The notes: generated by a model from the sequence alone, not told the origin. A stretch of 60,682 bases of DNA from an uncultured Blautia sp. (GCA_934373235.1 CAKROW010000011.1:1-60682), one strand, 5' to 3'; numbered from the stretch's first letter, positions 17,191-25,953 are shown. A program made the numbers and translations.

Positions 17191-17298
17191 ACAGGGAAAA
17201 CTGACATAAGCATCTATCAGTCCCATCGTTTAGTGCTCTGCACACCTGAAACGGTGGGACTGTTTATCTGCACTCAGATCAGTTTTCCCTGTTTTTTT
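17191..17298 (+). terminator. Large two-tier hairpin terminator closing the Ter operon
   Basis: Outer arms ACAGGGAAAACTGA (17191-17204) and TCAGTTTTCCCTGT (17279-17292) are perfectly complementary, followed by seven T. Inside them CAGTCCCATCGTTT (17218-17231) pairs with AAACGGTGGGACTG (17249-17262) with one G-U pair. The outer stem alone would serve as terminator. The nested second stem is more than is needed. Confidence 0.8.
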
Positions 17299-17454
17299 GC
17301 TGTGTGAGGTGGGAATAAAGAACAAAAGGGACAAATATGTAATGTACCGGATTATAATAAAAAAAGGGAGATGAAAAAACGGAGCATTATTGTCTGTAAA
17401 GACAAAATATGTTATCATGACTCTAACAGTATTTTTTTAAGGAGGGAAACATCT

Positions 17455-18150
17455 ATGAAGAAGATCACCAAAAAAGCGTTATCTTTATTCATCGCAATGA
17501 TCGTGCTGGCAGCATCTCTGTGTATATATCCCACAGACACAGTTCAGGCAGCTACCATCCCGAGCATTACCATTACCAGAAACGGACAGAACATCGGACT
17601 TGTTTACAGCAAATGGGACATGGGGGATTACAGCTATACACTGAAGGTAAAAGGTACAACAGTTACAAAATGTGTATCCAGCAAACCATCAGTAGCCAAA
17701 GCAACAAAGTTTAAAACAGGCTGGGGATTCAGCCCGAGAAAAGTGGGAACAACCAAATTTACACTTAAATGCAAAAACGGAAAAAAATATGTTGTAAAGT
17801 TACAGATCTTCAAATATTCCAATCCGTTCAAGACCATTAAGATTGGAAGCAAGGACTATGCATCTTTATTCAAAAGCAATAGCGGAATGATGCTGCGTAT
17901 GCCTTCCAACACTTTAAAAAAAGGAACTTATTCTTTTAGCGTTACAACAAATGCCAACTGGAAGGTTGCCAGGGCAGATGTAGTTTATATAAGCCGTAAA
18001 GGTTCCGGTGTTGCATCCAAATCTCTGACAAAGGCAAAGAAGATCACAATCCAGGATCCGAAAACCAAATATAACTTTGTTGATTTTCAGATGAAGTATA
18101 AGAATATCCCAATCTATAACAGCTATCAGTTAGGATTATTCAAATTCTAA
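17455..18150 (+). CDS. Secreted protein with Ig-like (BIG2-type) domain
   Basis: This 231-residue exported protein has a classic signal peptide: MKKITKKALS, a hydrophobic core LFIAMIVLAASLCIY, and cleavage after VQAA near residue 34. The mature part has a bacterial Ig-like pattern (VSSKPSVAKATKF, FSPRKVGTTKFTLKCKNGKKYVVKLQI) followed by a second beta-rich segment with many Lys, Thr and Ser. There is no sorting signal. A longer reading from 17371 exists, but GGAGGG at 17441-17446 fixes ATG 17455. It stands alone between the Ter terminator and terminator-like hairpins. Function is unknown; binding to surfaces or glycans is possible. Confidence 0.8.
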   Translation: MKKITKKALSLFIAMIVLAASLCIYPTDTVQAATIPSITITRNGQNIGLVYSKWDMGDYSYTLKVKGTTVTKCVSSKPSVAKATKFKTGWGFSPRKVGTTKFTLKCKNGKKYVVKLQIFKYSNPFKTIKIGSKDYASLFKSNSGMMLRMPSNTLKKGTYSFSVTTNANWKVARADVVYISRKGSGVASKSLTKAKKITIQDPKTKYNFVDFQMKYKNIPIYNSYQLGLFKF

Positions 18151-18467
18151 ATATCCGTTTCAGGATATCTCCCCGGGGCGACGGAAGCGATTCCGCTGCC
18201 TCTTTTTTGTACCGTAGAAGTAACCCGTCGCAGGCAGAAGATCCTGCAGGCGGGATTTTTTGACGGGGATCAGAGCCAATGTCCGCTTTATTATCTGACG
18301 GATCCGGAACCGGGCAGATCATGTCCGGGAAAATCCGCAGCATTATAGGAAATTATGTCATATTATGTTACAATAGACCCATTAATATGAAATCAGGAGC
18401 CAAAGGTGGCTGGTGGAGAAAATATAAATCCACTTTGCCCCGGAGCCTGATGCGATGGGGGAATGAT
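18151..18467 (+). other. 317-base intergenic region with terminator-like hairpins
   Basis: Near 18168-18210 there is a short GC-rich inverted repeat followed by CTCTTTTTTG. A better stem, CCCGTCGCAGG (18223-18233) with CCTGCAGGCGGG (18242-18253), is followed by ATTTTTTG. Either could end the secreted-protein transcript. TACAAT at 18369-18374 could be the -10 box of the transporter gene, but I see no good -35 box. No further gene is seen. Confidence 0.5.
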
Positions 18468-19790
18468 ATGAAAAAAAGAGAATCATTTAACAGCAGGTGG
18501 GGCTTCATCCTTGCCTGTATCGGCTCAGCAGTAGGAATGGGAAACATCTGGATGTTTTCCACGAGAGTATCCCTGTACGGTGGCGGATCTTTCCTGATCC
18601 CGTATTTTATCTTCGTGGCACTGATCGGTTTTACCGGAGTGATCGGGGAGATGAGCTTCGGACGCGCCACCAGATCCGGCCCGGTAGATGCTTTTGGTGA
18701 AGCCTGTGAAAAAAGAGGCAGACGTAAAGCCGGTGAAGCACTGGGAATGATTCCTGTGGCAGGATCTCTTGCAATGGCGATCGGCTATACGGTGGTTATG
18801 GGCTGGATACTGAAATATGCCATCGGAACCTTTACTGGAAAGACTCTGGCACCGGATAATGTGGACGGTTATGCATCTGCTTTCGGAAGTATGGCATCTG
18901 CTTTTGGAAATAATACCTGGCAGATTGGGGCACTGGTGATCTGTACCGTTATCCTTATGTTCGGTGTTGGCGGCGGCATAGAGAAAGCCAACAAGCTGAT
19001 GATGCCGGTTTTCTTTGTATTATTTGTGATCCTGGGGATCTATGTGGCATTTCAGCCGGGAGCACTGGAAGGATATAAATATATCTTCCGCATTGATCCA
19101 AAAGAACTGGCAGACCCTGCAACCTGGATCTTTGCACTTGGACAGGCATTTTTCTCCCTGTCTGTTGCCGGAAACGGAACCCTGATATATGGTTCCTACC
19201 TTTCTGACGAGGAAAATATCCCTGCGTCTGCGGCAAGAGTGGCATTTTTTGATACAGTGGCAGCCATCTTTGCGGCGCTGGTGATCATTCCCGCAATGGC
19301 AACCACCGGGGCACAGTTAGATCAGGGAGGACCGGGACTTCTGTTCATATATCTTCCCAATCTGATCAGTACCATGCCGGGAGGGAAACTGATCGCAGTG
19401 CTCTTCTTTGTGGCAGTCCTTTTTGCGGGAATGACATCACTGATCAACCTGTATGAGGCACCGGTTGCCACAGTCCAGGAAAAGGCAAAACTTGGAAGAG
19501 TCCCGGCCTGTGCACTTATTGCGGTCATTGGTGCGGTGGTATCCATTCTTATTCAGGGGATCGTATCTGACTGGATGGATGTGCTTTCTATCTATATCTG
19601 CCCGTTAGGGGCAGGCCTTGCAGGGATTATGTTTTTCTGGGTTCTTGGAAAGGAATATGTGGAGCAGCAGGTCAACAAAGGAAGGGAAAAAATCTTCACA
19701 AAATCATACGTTCCCATCTGCCGTTATATCTACGTGCCGGTATGCATTCTGGTGCTTGTCCTTGGAATTGTTTTGGGCGGAATTGGCTGA
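18468..19790 (+). CDS. Neurotransmitter:sodium symporter (NSS/SNF family) transporter
   Basis: This 440-residue membrane protein has about eleven or twelve helices. The N-terminal NSS signature is clear: RWGFILACIGSAVGMGNIWMF, where the unwound helix 1 binds Na+ and substrate, then GGGSFLIPYF and GEMSFGRATRSG. LGQAFFSLSVAGNG marks helix 6. It should import an amino acid or amine with sodium. Reading is open from 18279, but ATG 18468 after a GGGGGAA stretch starts exactly ahead of the family's conserved N terminus. It is a single gene, followed by the promoter of the phosphoglucomutase gene. Confidence 0.92.
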   Translation: MKKRESFNSRWGFILACIGSAVGMGNIWMFSTRVSLYGGGSFLIPYFIFVALIGFTGVIGEMSFGRATRSGPVDAFGEACEKRGRRKAGEALGMIPVAGSLAMAIGYTVVMGWILKYAIGTFTGKTLAPDNVDGYASAFGSMASAFGNNTWQIGALVICTVILMFGVGGGIEKANKLMMPVFFVLFVILGIYVAFQPGALEGYKYIFRIDPKELADPATWIFALGQAFFSLSVAGNGTLIYGSYLSDEENIPASAARVAFFDTVAAIFAALVIIPAMATTGAQLDQGGPGLLFIYLPNLISTMPGGKLIAVLFFVAVLFAGMTSLINLYEAPVATVQEKAKLGRVPACALIAVIGAVVSILIQGIVSDWMDVLSIYICPLGAGLAGIMFFWVLGKEYVEQQVNKGREKIFTKSYVPICRYIYVPVCILVLVLGIVLGGIG

Positions 19791-19799
19791 CATAATCTG

Positions 19800-19828
19800 T
19801 TGCTCACTCACAAAAAACATGGTATATT
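19800..19828 (+). promoter_or_regulatory. Predicted promoter of the phosphoglucomutase gene
   Basis: TTGCTC (19800-19805), 17 bases and TATATT (19823-19828) lie 54 bases before the start; ribosome site GGAG at 19871-19874. Confidence 0.55.
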
Positions 19829-19882
19829 ATAAGTATGTAGTGTGAAAATGCACAAAAAATAAATAAAGCAGGAGTGAGTGGT

Positions 19883-21565
19883 ATGTATCAGGAAGAATAT
19901 AAACGCTGGCTGGCTGCAGATCTGGAAGATGCAGATCTTAAGCCGGAATTATCCAGGATCGAAGGAAATGATGAGGAGATCAAGGAGCGTTTCGCAGTTG
20001 CTCTGAAGTTTGGAACAGCCGGACTCAGAGGTGTTCTTGGAGCAGGTACGAACCGTATGAATATCTATGTGGTACGTCAGGCTACACAGGGTCTTGCCAA
20101 CTGGGTCAAGACACAGGGCGGAACACAGACTGTTGCTATCAGCTATGACAGCCGTCTCAAGAGTGATGTATTTGCCAAGACAGCAGCAGGTGTGCTTGCT
20201 GCCAACGGAATCAAGGTAAGGATCTATGACGCACTGATGCCGGTACCGGCACTTTCCTTTGCAACACGTTATTATAACTGTAATGCAGGTGTTATGGTAA
20301 CTGCTTCCCATAACCCGGCCAAATACAACGGATACAAGGCATACGGCCCGGATGGCTGCCAGATGACAGACGATGCGGCCGCTATCGTATATGATGAGAT
20401 CCAGAAGACAGATGTCCTTACAGGAGCTAAATATATGTCCTTTGCACAGGGTGTTGAGGAAGGTCTCATCCGCTTTGTAGGTGATGACTGCAAGCGTGCT
20501 CTCTATGATGCTATTGAGTCCCGCCAGGTTCGCCCGGGCCTTTGCAAGACAGCAGGACTGAAACTGGTTTACAGCCCGCTTAACGGTTCCGGACTTGTAC
20601 CTGTAACACAGGTCCTTAAAGATATCGGAATCACAGATGTTACTATTGTTCCAGATCAGGAATACCCTAACGGATACTTTACAACCTGCAGCTATCCGAA
20701 TCCTGAGATCTTTGCAGCTCTGGAGCAGGGACTGAACCTTGCCAAGGAGACTGGAGCAGACCTGATGCTGGCTACAGATCCGGATGCAGACCGTGTAGGT
20801 ATCGCTATGAAATGCCCGGATGGTTCTTACGAGCTGGTAAGCGGTAATGAGGTTGGAGTACTTCTTCTTGATTATATCAGTGCCGGCCGTATTGAGAAGG
20901 GAACCATGCCTGAGAAGCCGGTTGCAGTGAAGTCGATCGTATCCACTCCTCTTGCAGATGCAGTTGCCGAGCATTACGGAGTTGAGCTCAGAAGCGTACT
21001 TACAGGCTTCAAGTGGATCGGTGATCAGATCGCGCAGCTTGAGGAAGCAGGTGAAGTTGACCGCTTTATCTTCGGATTTGAGGAGAGCTATGGATATCTT
21101 GCAGGACCATATGTACGTGACAAGGATGCTGTTATCGGTTCCATGCTGATCTGCGAGATGGCTGCTTACTACAGAAGCATCGGAAGTTCTCTGAAGCAGA
21201 GACTGGAAGAGATCTATGCAGAGTATGGCCGTTACCTGAACAAGATCGACAGCTTTGAGTTCCCTGGACTGAGCGGAATGGACAAGATGTCCGGAATCAT
21301 GCAGGGACTTCGTGAGAACCCACTTACAGAGATCGCAGGATACAAGGTTGTCAGTGTAACTGACTACAAGAAACCTGAGGAGACAGGACTTCCGGCAGCC
21401 AACGTACTGATCTACAAGCTGGAGAACAAGGAGACAGTCATTGTTCGTCCGTCCGGAACAGAGCCGAAGATCAAGATCTACTACACAACACTTGGCAAAG
21501 ATCTTGCAGAGGCAGAAGCTGAGAAGGAGAAACTTTCCCAGGCAATGAAGCCGATCATGGCATAA
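19883..21565 (+). CDS. pgcA: Alpha-phosphoglucomutase / phosphohexomutase
   Basis: This 560-residue cytosolic enzyme interconverts glucose 1-phosphate and glucose 6-phosphate and links glycogen, maltodextrin and sucrose breakdown to glycolysis. It has the four mutase domains: TASHNP with catalytic Ser142, the magnesium loop DPDADRVG (Asp299 first), the sugar-binding GFEESYGY and the phosphate-binding RPSGTEPKIKIYY near the C terminus. Length and motif order match PgcA of Firmicutes. ATG 19883 was chosen over GTG 19874 because GGAG ends at 19874, eight bases upstream. It is a single gene with its own promoter. Phosphomannomutase side activity cannot be excluded. Confidence 0.93.
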   Translation: MYQEEYKRWLAADLEDADLKPELSRIEGNDEEIKERFAVALKFGTAGLRGVLGAGTNRMNIYVVRQATQGLANWVKTQGGTQTVAISYDSRLKSDVFAKTAAGVLAANGIKVRIYDALMPVPALSFATRYYNCNAGVMVTASHNPAKYNGYKAYGPDGCQMTDDAAAIVYDEIQKTDVLTGAKYMSFAQGVEEGLIRFVGDDCKRALYDAIESRQVRPGLCKTAGLKLVYSPLNGSGLVPVTQVLKDIGITDVTIVPDQEYPNGYFTTCSYPNPEIFAALEQGLNLAKETGADLMLATDPDADRVGIAMKCPDGSYELVSGNEVGVLLLDYISAGRIEKGTMPEKPVAVKSIVSTPLADAVAEHYGVELRSVLTGFKWIGDQIAQLEEAGEVDRFIFGFEESYGYLAGPYVRDKDAVIGSMLICEMAAYYRSIGSSLKQRLEEIYAEYGRYLNKIDSFEFPGLSGMDKMSGIMQGLRENPLTEIAGYKVVSVTDYKKPEETGLPAANVLIYKLENKETVIVRPSGTEPKIKIYYTTLGKDLAEAEAEKEKLSQAMKPIMA

Positions 21566-21611
21566 GATTGCCGCAGTTGCTCCTGGATCATATAAATACA
21601 TAAAAACTGAT

Positions 21612-21776
21612 AATGAGCCGTGACAACTGGCGGTTATTCTGAAATCTGTCAATAGAGTCTGTTTGAGAAATCATTCCGGCAATCTGTATGCACCATTTTG
21701 CAGAAAGCCTTTTTCAAACACACGCCGGACAGACAGATTTCAGAGTGATGCTATGGTTGCACGGCTCATTTTTTTT
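21612..21776 (+). repeat. Long structured hairpin element (terminator or MITE-like) holding repeat copy 1
   Basis: Three nested stems are visible. The outer is AATGAGCCGTG (21612-21622) with CACGGCTCATT (21760-21770), perfect. The middle is CTGAAATCTGTC (21639-21650) with GACAGATTTCAG (21732-21743), perfect. The inner is GTTTGAGAAA (21661-21670) with TTTTTCAAAC (21710-21719). Eight T end it, so it can terminate the phosphoglucomutase transcript. At about 165 bases it is much larger than a simple terminator and looks like a folded mobile or regulatory element. CCGGC (21676-21680) could also pair with GCCGG (21724-21728) in an alternative fold. Confidence 0.6.
21700..21729 (+). repeat. 30-bp direct repeat, copy 1
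   Basis: Copy 1 begins GCAGAAAGCC and ends CACACGCCGGA. It is 29/30 identical to 24435-24464; the one difference is C/T at the tenth base. It lies upstream of the GH3 gene, inside the hairpin element. Confidence 0.8.
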
Positions 21777-21866
21777 CCACAGGAGGAGAATCCTGCCTGC
21801 AGGATTCGTTGCTGCTGATTATTAAGGATATCAGAGACAAATATCCGGTTGAAAGGAAAACTGAAA

Positions 21867-24422
21867 ATGAAGTTCAGAGAACGAGGTTTTTCAGGAACAT
21901 TAGATTCTGAAATTTCAAAGAGAGAAAAAGAACATGCAAAGCTTATACGCCGTGCAGCGTCAGAGGGAATTGTACTTCTGGAGAATTATGGAATTCTTCC
22001 GCTGGAAAAAGGGACAAAAGTAGCACTGTATGGTGGTGGTGCCCGCTATACGATCATAGGTGGAACAGGAAGCGGAAGCGTTAATAACCGAAAAAATGTA
22101 AATATTGATGAAGGCCTGAGAAACGCAGGGTTAAAGATCACAACGGATGACTGGCTGGATAATTATGATGCAGTCTACAAAAAAACAAGAGAACAGTGGA
22201 TCAGAGATATTTATGCAATGTCAGAACCAGGCGATTTTTTCTCTCTTTATAATGCATATTCTGCGAATCCCATGCCTATGCCGGAGGGAAAACAGTTTGT
22301 AAAAACAGAGGCTGATATTGCAATTTATGTGATCAGCCGTATATCAGGAGAAAGCGTTGACAGACGTCTGAAAAAGGGAGATTATTACCTCTCAGAAGTT
22401 GAAGAGCAGGAGATAACAGAGCTGTCAGGGCTTTATCCACAGTTGATCCTTGTGTTAAATGTCGGTGGAGTAATGGATCTGTCCTTTATGGATGAAATAC
22501 CGGTTGCCGGACTTGTGGTACTGTCCCAGGCTGGCATGGAAGGTGGAAATGCATTAGGAGATGTATTAACCGGAAAGGTGAATCCCTGTGGCCATCTAAC
22601 AGATACATGGGCTTATCGATATGAAGATTATCCCTGCAGCGATACATTTGGACATCGGAATGGAAATACCTATGAAGAATTGTATAAAGAGGGAATTTAT
22701 GCAGGATATCGGTATTTTGACAGCTTTAATGTAAAAGCCAGATACCCGTTTGGATTTGGCCGTTCTTACACAGAATTTTCCATGCAGTTTGAAGATATGC
22801 AGGTTGATGAAGATACATCGGTACAGTTGAAGATAAAAGTTACAAACGAAGGAACATCAGCCGGAAAACAGGTAGTCCAGATTTACGCAGCATGCCCTTG
22901 TGGGAAAAAGGCAAAAGAGAGAAAAAGACTGGTTGGATTTGAGAAAACCGGTAATCTGGAACCAGGAGAAACAGAAACCGTTAAGATCATTGTTCCCCTG
23001 GAATTCCTGGAATCCTATGATACAGGACATTCCAGCTACTATCTGGATAAAGGTACATATGGACTGTTTATGGGAGAAAATATCTGTGACTGTAAGCTGA
23101 TGGGAAAACTGGTTCTCAGCAAAAAAACACATCTGCAGAAGTTAACATCCATATGTCCGCTTCACAGCTCACTAAAAGAATTCAAACCAGATGCCACAGT
23201 GGAAGAAGAATGGTGGAAAACGCTGGAGAGCATTTACAGTGAAAAAGAAGTAAAGACAATCTGTATAGATACACAGGTACAGATGCTTGCAGAACAGATG
23301 GAAAGCAGACTGAAAAAAACAGATCAATACGGAAATCTGCTGGATGAATATCTGGAAAAAGAGGAGCTGGATATAAAGAAAAAGGCTGCGGAGGTTCTGG
23401 CTCAGATGACTCGCCTTGAAAAAGCAAAGCTTGTATGCGGACAGCCTTCTTCCGGAAGCAGCGAGGTGATCGGTTCAGCAGCCATTCATGTTCCGGGGGC
23501 GGCAGGAGAGACAAGTTCAGCTCTGGAGAAATACGGAATTGGAGAGCTGATCCTGGCAGACGGCCCGGCAGGATTACGGCTACAGCAGCGTTACGAAGAA
23601 AACACTGAAGACGGAAGCATCTACAGATTAAACACCTATGAAGGTCTTGAGAACCGCTTTTTCGGAACTGAATTCTGTCATGAGGGAGCGGTTCCGCATT
23701 ATCAGTTCTGCAGCGCAATACCGGTGGGAACCATGCTGGCACAGACATTTGACCGGAATCTGTTAAAGGAGATCGGTGAACTGATCGGCAGAGAAATGAA
23801 GGAATTTGGTGTCACCCTGTGGCTGGCACCGGGAATGAATATTCACAGGAATCCGTTGTGCGGACGTAACTTTGAATATTATTCGGAAGATCCTGTGCTC
23901 AGCGGGAATATGGCGGCAGCGATCACCCGGGGTGTACAAAGCATTGGTGGAATCGGAACTACCATTAAACACTATGCATGTAATAATCAGGAAGACAATC
24001 GAATGGGTGTGGATGGAATCGTATCTGAGCGGGCACTGCGCGAGATCTATTTAAAAGGCTTTGAGATAGCCATAAAAGCTTCTCAGCCCATGGCAATGAT
24101 GACCTCTTATAACAGGATCAACAGCGTTCATTCTGCAAATAATTATGATCTGTGTACTGTTGCTGCCAGAAAAGAGTGGGGATTTAAGGGAATGATCATG
24201 ACTGACTGGCTGACAACCAATGACGGTCACGGATCTTCTGCGGCAAAATGTGTACAGGCAGGAAATGATCTGACAATGCCGGGAAATGTATCTGACATTT
24301 ATGAGATTTATGAGGCTCTGGATGGAGAAAATGATCAGTATCTGGAGGAAGCAGATCTGGATCAGTGCGTGCTGAGGATCCTGGAGACGATCCTGAGATC
24401 AGATGTGATGCAGGAAATATAA
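21867..24422 (+). CDS. Family GH3 beta-glycosidase with swapped domain order
   Basis: This 851-residue enzyme, probably a cytoplasmic beta-glucosidase (no signal peptide), has the GH3 parts in reverse order. The (alpha/beta)6 C-type domain comes first (EGIVLLENYGILPLEKG near residue 40), then a fibronectin-III-like domain (VTNEGTSAGKQVVQIYA near 340), and last the TIM-barrel domain (GPAGLRLQQ, WLAPGMNIHRNPLCGRNFEYYSEDP). The catalytic nucleophile is in MTDWLTTNDG, Asp780. This permuted order is known from Ruminococcus-type beta-glucosidases. ATG 21867 follows AAAGGA; TTG 21849 is less likely. Identical 30-bp repeats lie on both sides. Substrate specificity is unknown. Confidence 0.92.
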   Translation: MKFRERGFSGTLDSEISKREKEHAKLIRRAASEGIVLLENYGILPLEKGTKVALYGGGARYTIIGGTGSGSVNNRKNVNIDEGLRNAGLKITTDDWLDNYDAVYKKTREQWIRDIYAMSEPGDFFSLYNAYSANPMPMPEGKQFVKTEADIAIYVISRISGESVDRRLKKGDYYLSEVEEQEITELSGLYPQLILVLNVGGVMDLSFMDEIPVAGLVVLSQAGMEGGNALGDVLTGKVNPCGHLTDTWAYRYEDYPCSDTFGHRNGNTYEELYKEGIYAGYRYFDSFNVKARYPFGFGRSYTEFSMQFEDMQVDEDTSVQLKIKVTNEGTSAGKQVVQIYAACPCGKKAKERKRLVGFEKTGNLEPGETETVKIIVPLEFLESYDTGHSSYYLDKGTYGLFMGENICDCKLMGKLVLSKKTHLQKLTSICPLHSSLKEFKPDATVEEEWWKTLESIYSEKEVKTICIDTQVQMLAEQMESRLKKTDQYGNLLDEYLEKEELDIKKKAAEVLAQMTRLEKAKLVCGQPSSGSSEVIGSAAIHVPGAAGETSSALEKYGIGELILADGPAGLRLQQRYEENTEDGSIYRLNTYEGLENRFFGTEFCHEGAVPHYQFCSAIPVGTMLAQTFDRNLLKEIGELIGREMKEFGVTLWLAPGMNIHRNPLCGRNFEYYSEDPVLSGNMAAAITRGVQSIGGIGTTIKHYACNNQEDNRMGVDGIVSERALREIYLKGFEIAIKASQPMAMMTSYNRINSVHSANNYDLCTVAARKEWGFKGMIMTDWLTTNDGHGSSAAKCVQAGNDLTMPGNVSDIYEIYEALDGENDQYLEEADLDQCVLRILETILRSDVMQEI

Positions 24423-24434
24423 AATTTGCCGGAA

Positions 24435-24464
24435 GCAGAAAGCTTTTTTCAAACACACGCCGGA
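24435..24464 (+). repeat. 30-bp direct repeat, copy 2
   Basis: This copy starts 13 bases after the GH3 stop and is 29/30 identical to 21700-21729. The large stems seen around copy 1 are absent here. Confidence 0.8.
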
Positions 24465-24515
24465 TCTGGGACGTATAGGTCCTGAACTGAGAGTATAAAA
24501 ATGTTTATGTAAAAA

Positions 24516-24561
24516 AATGCTGTACCTTATCACAAACAGAAGATAAGGTGCAGCATTTTTT
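24516..24561 (+). terminator. Bidirectional terminator between the GH3 and LacI genes
   Basis: AATGCTGTACCTTATC (24516-24531) pairs with GATAAGGTGCAGCATT (24542-24557), with one G-U pair. Six T follow on the plus strand and seven on the minus strand, so it serves both convergent genes. Confidence 0.85.
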
Positions 24562-24625
24562 GTGTGAACAATGTACGAAACCCCGATGACTGCTGAAAGA
24601 TAAAAAACCGGGAAAGTGACTGTAT

Positions 24626-25645
24626 CTACAGTTTCCGGCAGCTATGGCGTTCGATAAGGTGGTGAGGAACAATGATCTTGGTTGCCGGAAGATTGGGATT
24701 TTCGATATGGTTTATCATCTGTGCGGCGGCTTCGCTTCCGAGCTGGCCTGAGCTGATATCAATAGAAGTAAGCTGAGGTGAGGTCAGTCTGGCGAAAAGC
24801 GAGTTATTAAAAGAGATGATAGACAGATCTCCGGGAATGGAAATCCCCGCTTCCAGACAGATCCGTTCAAGGGAAACTGCCAGGATATCATCACTTACGA
24901 TCATGGCAGTAGGACGGTCATCACTTAAAAGAAGCTGCCTGATACTGTCAGATTCTGTCTGGGAGGCACCTGGAACCTCCAGGCAGTATTCCGGACGCAG
25001 AGGAATATCGTGGCTCATAAGGGCATACTGATAACCGGTCTTGCGGTCGGCAGAAAAGATAAGAGAATTATCCACGCCCAGATAAGCAATCTTGCGGTGT
25101 CCCAGGTTGTAAAGATATTCCGTAGCCTCCTGTCCTGCAAGGAGATTGTCATTATCAATGTAAATGGTATGGTTGGTGTTCTGCACAGGTTTACCGATAA
25201 GGATGTACAGAAGCCCTTCATTAAAGAGAAAATCAATAACCGGATCATCTATCCTTGAGTACAGAAGGATAAAACCGTCAGCCTTACCACCTCTGGCCAT
25301 GGAGCGCACTGCCTCCAGGATCTCTTCCTCATTCTGTCCCGTGACAATGGTGCTGATATACTGATGTGCGTTGCAGTAATGGCTGATACCACGGATTGCT
25401 TCCAGATAAAAAGAGTTCTCATAGGCTTCTTTCTGGGATGGGGGAAGGATGACACCGATGGATCTGGAATTCTGGTTAGCCAGATTACTTGCCTGAAAAT
25501 TAGGTTCATAGCCAAGCTGAGCCATAGCCTTACGTACCCGTTCCTTGGTTTCTTCGCTAATAGATGGATTATTCTTGCAGGTTCTGGAAACTGTAGAAGG
25601 TGAAACTCTGGCCAGAGCTGCTACATCCTTGATGGTTACTGCCAT
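24626..25645 (-). CDS. LacI-family transcriptional regulator of the adjacent maltose-type operon
   Basis: This 339-residue repressor has the N-terminal LacI headpiece (TIKDVAALARVSPSTVSRTCKNNPSIS), the hinge region and a periplasmic-binding-type effector domain (SIGVILPPSQ, ADGFILLYS, YLGHRKIAYLG-like, SIISFNNS). ATG at 25645 follows AGGAGG on the minus strand; upstream in-frame sequence to 25786 is not needed. It is divergent from the PTS/malQ operon, and TGCA-type half-sites lie at both promoters, so it probably represses that operon and itself. It resembles MalR regulators; the effector is unknown. Confidence 0.92.
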   Translation of the reverse strand: MAVTIKDVAALARVSPSTVSRTCKNNPSISEETKERVRKAMAQLGYEPNFQASNLANQNSRSIGVILPPSQKEAYENSFYLEAIRGISHYCNAHQYISTIVTGQNEEEILEAVRSMARGGKADGFILLYSRIDDPVIDFLFNEGLLYILIGKPVQNTNHTIYIDNDNLLAGQEATEYLYNLGHRKIAYLGVDNSLIFSADRKTGYQYALMSHDIPLRPEYCLEVPGASQTESDSIRQLLLSDDRPTAMIVSDDILAVSLERICLEAGISIPGDLSIISFNNSLFARLTSPQLTSIDISSGQLGSEAAAQMINHIENPNLPATKIIVPHHLIERHSCRKL

Positions 25646-25693
25646 AAAGAGCCTCCTGATGATTGATGGTAATACAGTGTTTTTGTTACTGCT

Positions 25694-25722
25694 ATTGTAG
25701 TTTAACTGAAATGTAATGTCAA
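25694..25722 (-). promoter_or_regulatory. Promoter of the LacI regulator gene
   Basis: On the minus strand TTGACA (25722-25717), 17 bases and TACAAT (25699-25694) form a strong promoter 49 bases upstream of the start codon. Confidence 0.8.
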
Positions 25723-25725
25723 ATG

Positions 25726-25758
25726 ATTTGCATGGAAATTGCATAAAAATATGCAAAT
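25726..25758. promoter_or_regulatory. Cluster of TTGCAT/ATGCAA operator half-sites
   Basis: ATTTGCAT (25726-25733), TTGCAT (25739-25744) and ATGCAAAT (25751-25758) lie just upstream of the -35 box of the LacI gene. The outer pair forms an inverted repeat. The same half-sites occur at 25985-26000 in front of the PTS gene, so one protein probably binds both places. Confidence 0.55.
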
Positions 25759-25807
25759 ATAGATATGGATAAAAACAAGTTTTCAAGCTGTATTCGCTGC
25801 TTGATCA

Positions 25808-25860
25808 TAACCGAATAGCTGCTTCGCAGTTTATCAGGAGGACTTTCCTTGATTCGGTTA
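25808..25860. repeat. Perfect 9-bp inverted repeat within the 408-base divergent intergenic region
   Basis: TAACCGAAT (25808-25816) pairs with ATTCGGTTA (25852-25860); the 35-base loop contains an inner AGCTGCTTCGCAG stem-loop and an AGGAGG. No gene follows the ribosome-like site. The element lies between the two divergent promoters and its role is unknown. The rest of 25646-26053 holds the promoters and operators listed separately. Confidence 0.45.
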
Positions 25861-25953
25861 AATTACCTGCAATGTTATAAATAAAAACAGGATAAAAAGT
25901 GCACAAAAAAGAGAAACATAATTTGTATAAAGTAGAGAAATCTTAAAAACAGA

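Larger units (their letters stand above)
21566..21866 (+). other. 301-base gap before the GH3 gene
   Basis: Besides the large hairpin element, two small stems lie near the start: GAATCCTG (21788-21795) with CAGGATTC (21800-21807), and GGATAT (21826-21831) with ATATCC (21841-21846), the latter just ahead of the ribosome site AAAGGA. They could affect translation of the GH3 gene. I see no consensus promoter. Confidence 0.45.

Noticed and set aside
19949..21652. 567-codon open frame antisense to the phosphoglucomutase gene
   Set aside because: It lies opposite a fully motif-complete enzyme, has no ribosome site and gives a Cys/His-rich, domain-free translation; it results from codon usage of the true gene.
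21700..24464. Flanking 30-bp repeats as attachment sites of an integrated element
   Set aside because: There is no integrase, transposase or other mobility gene between them, only one GH3 gene.
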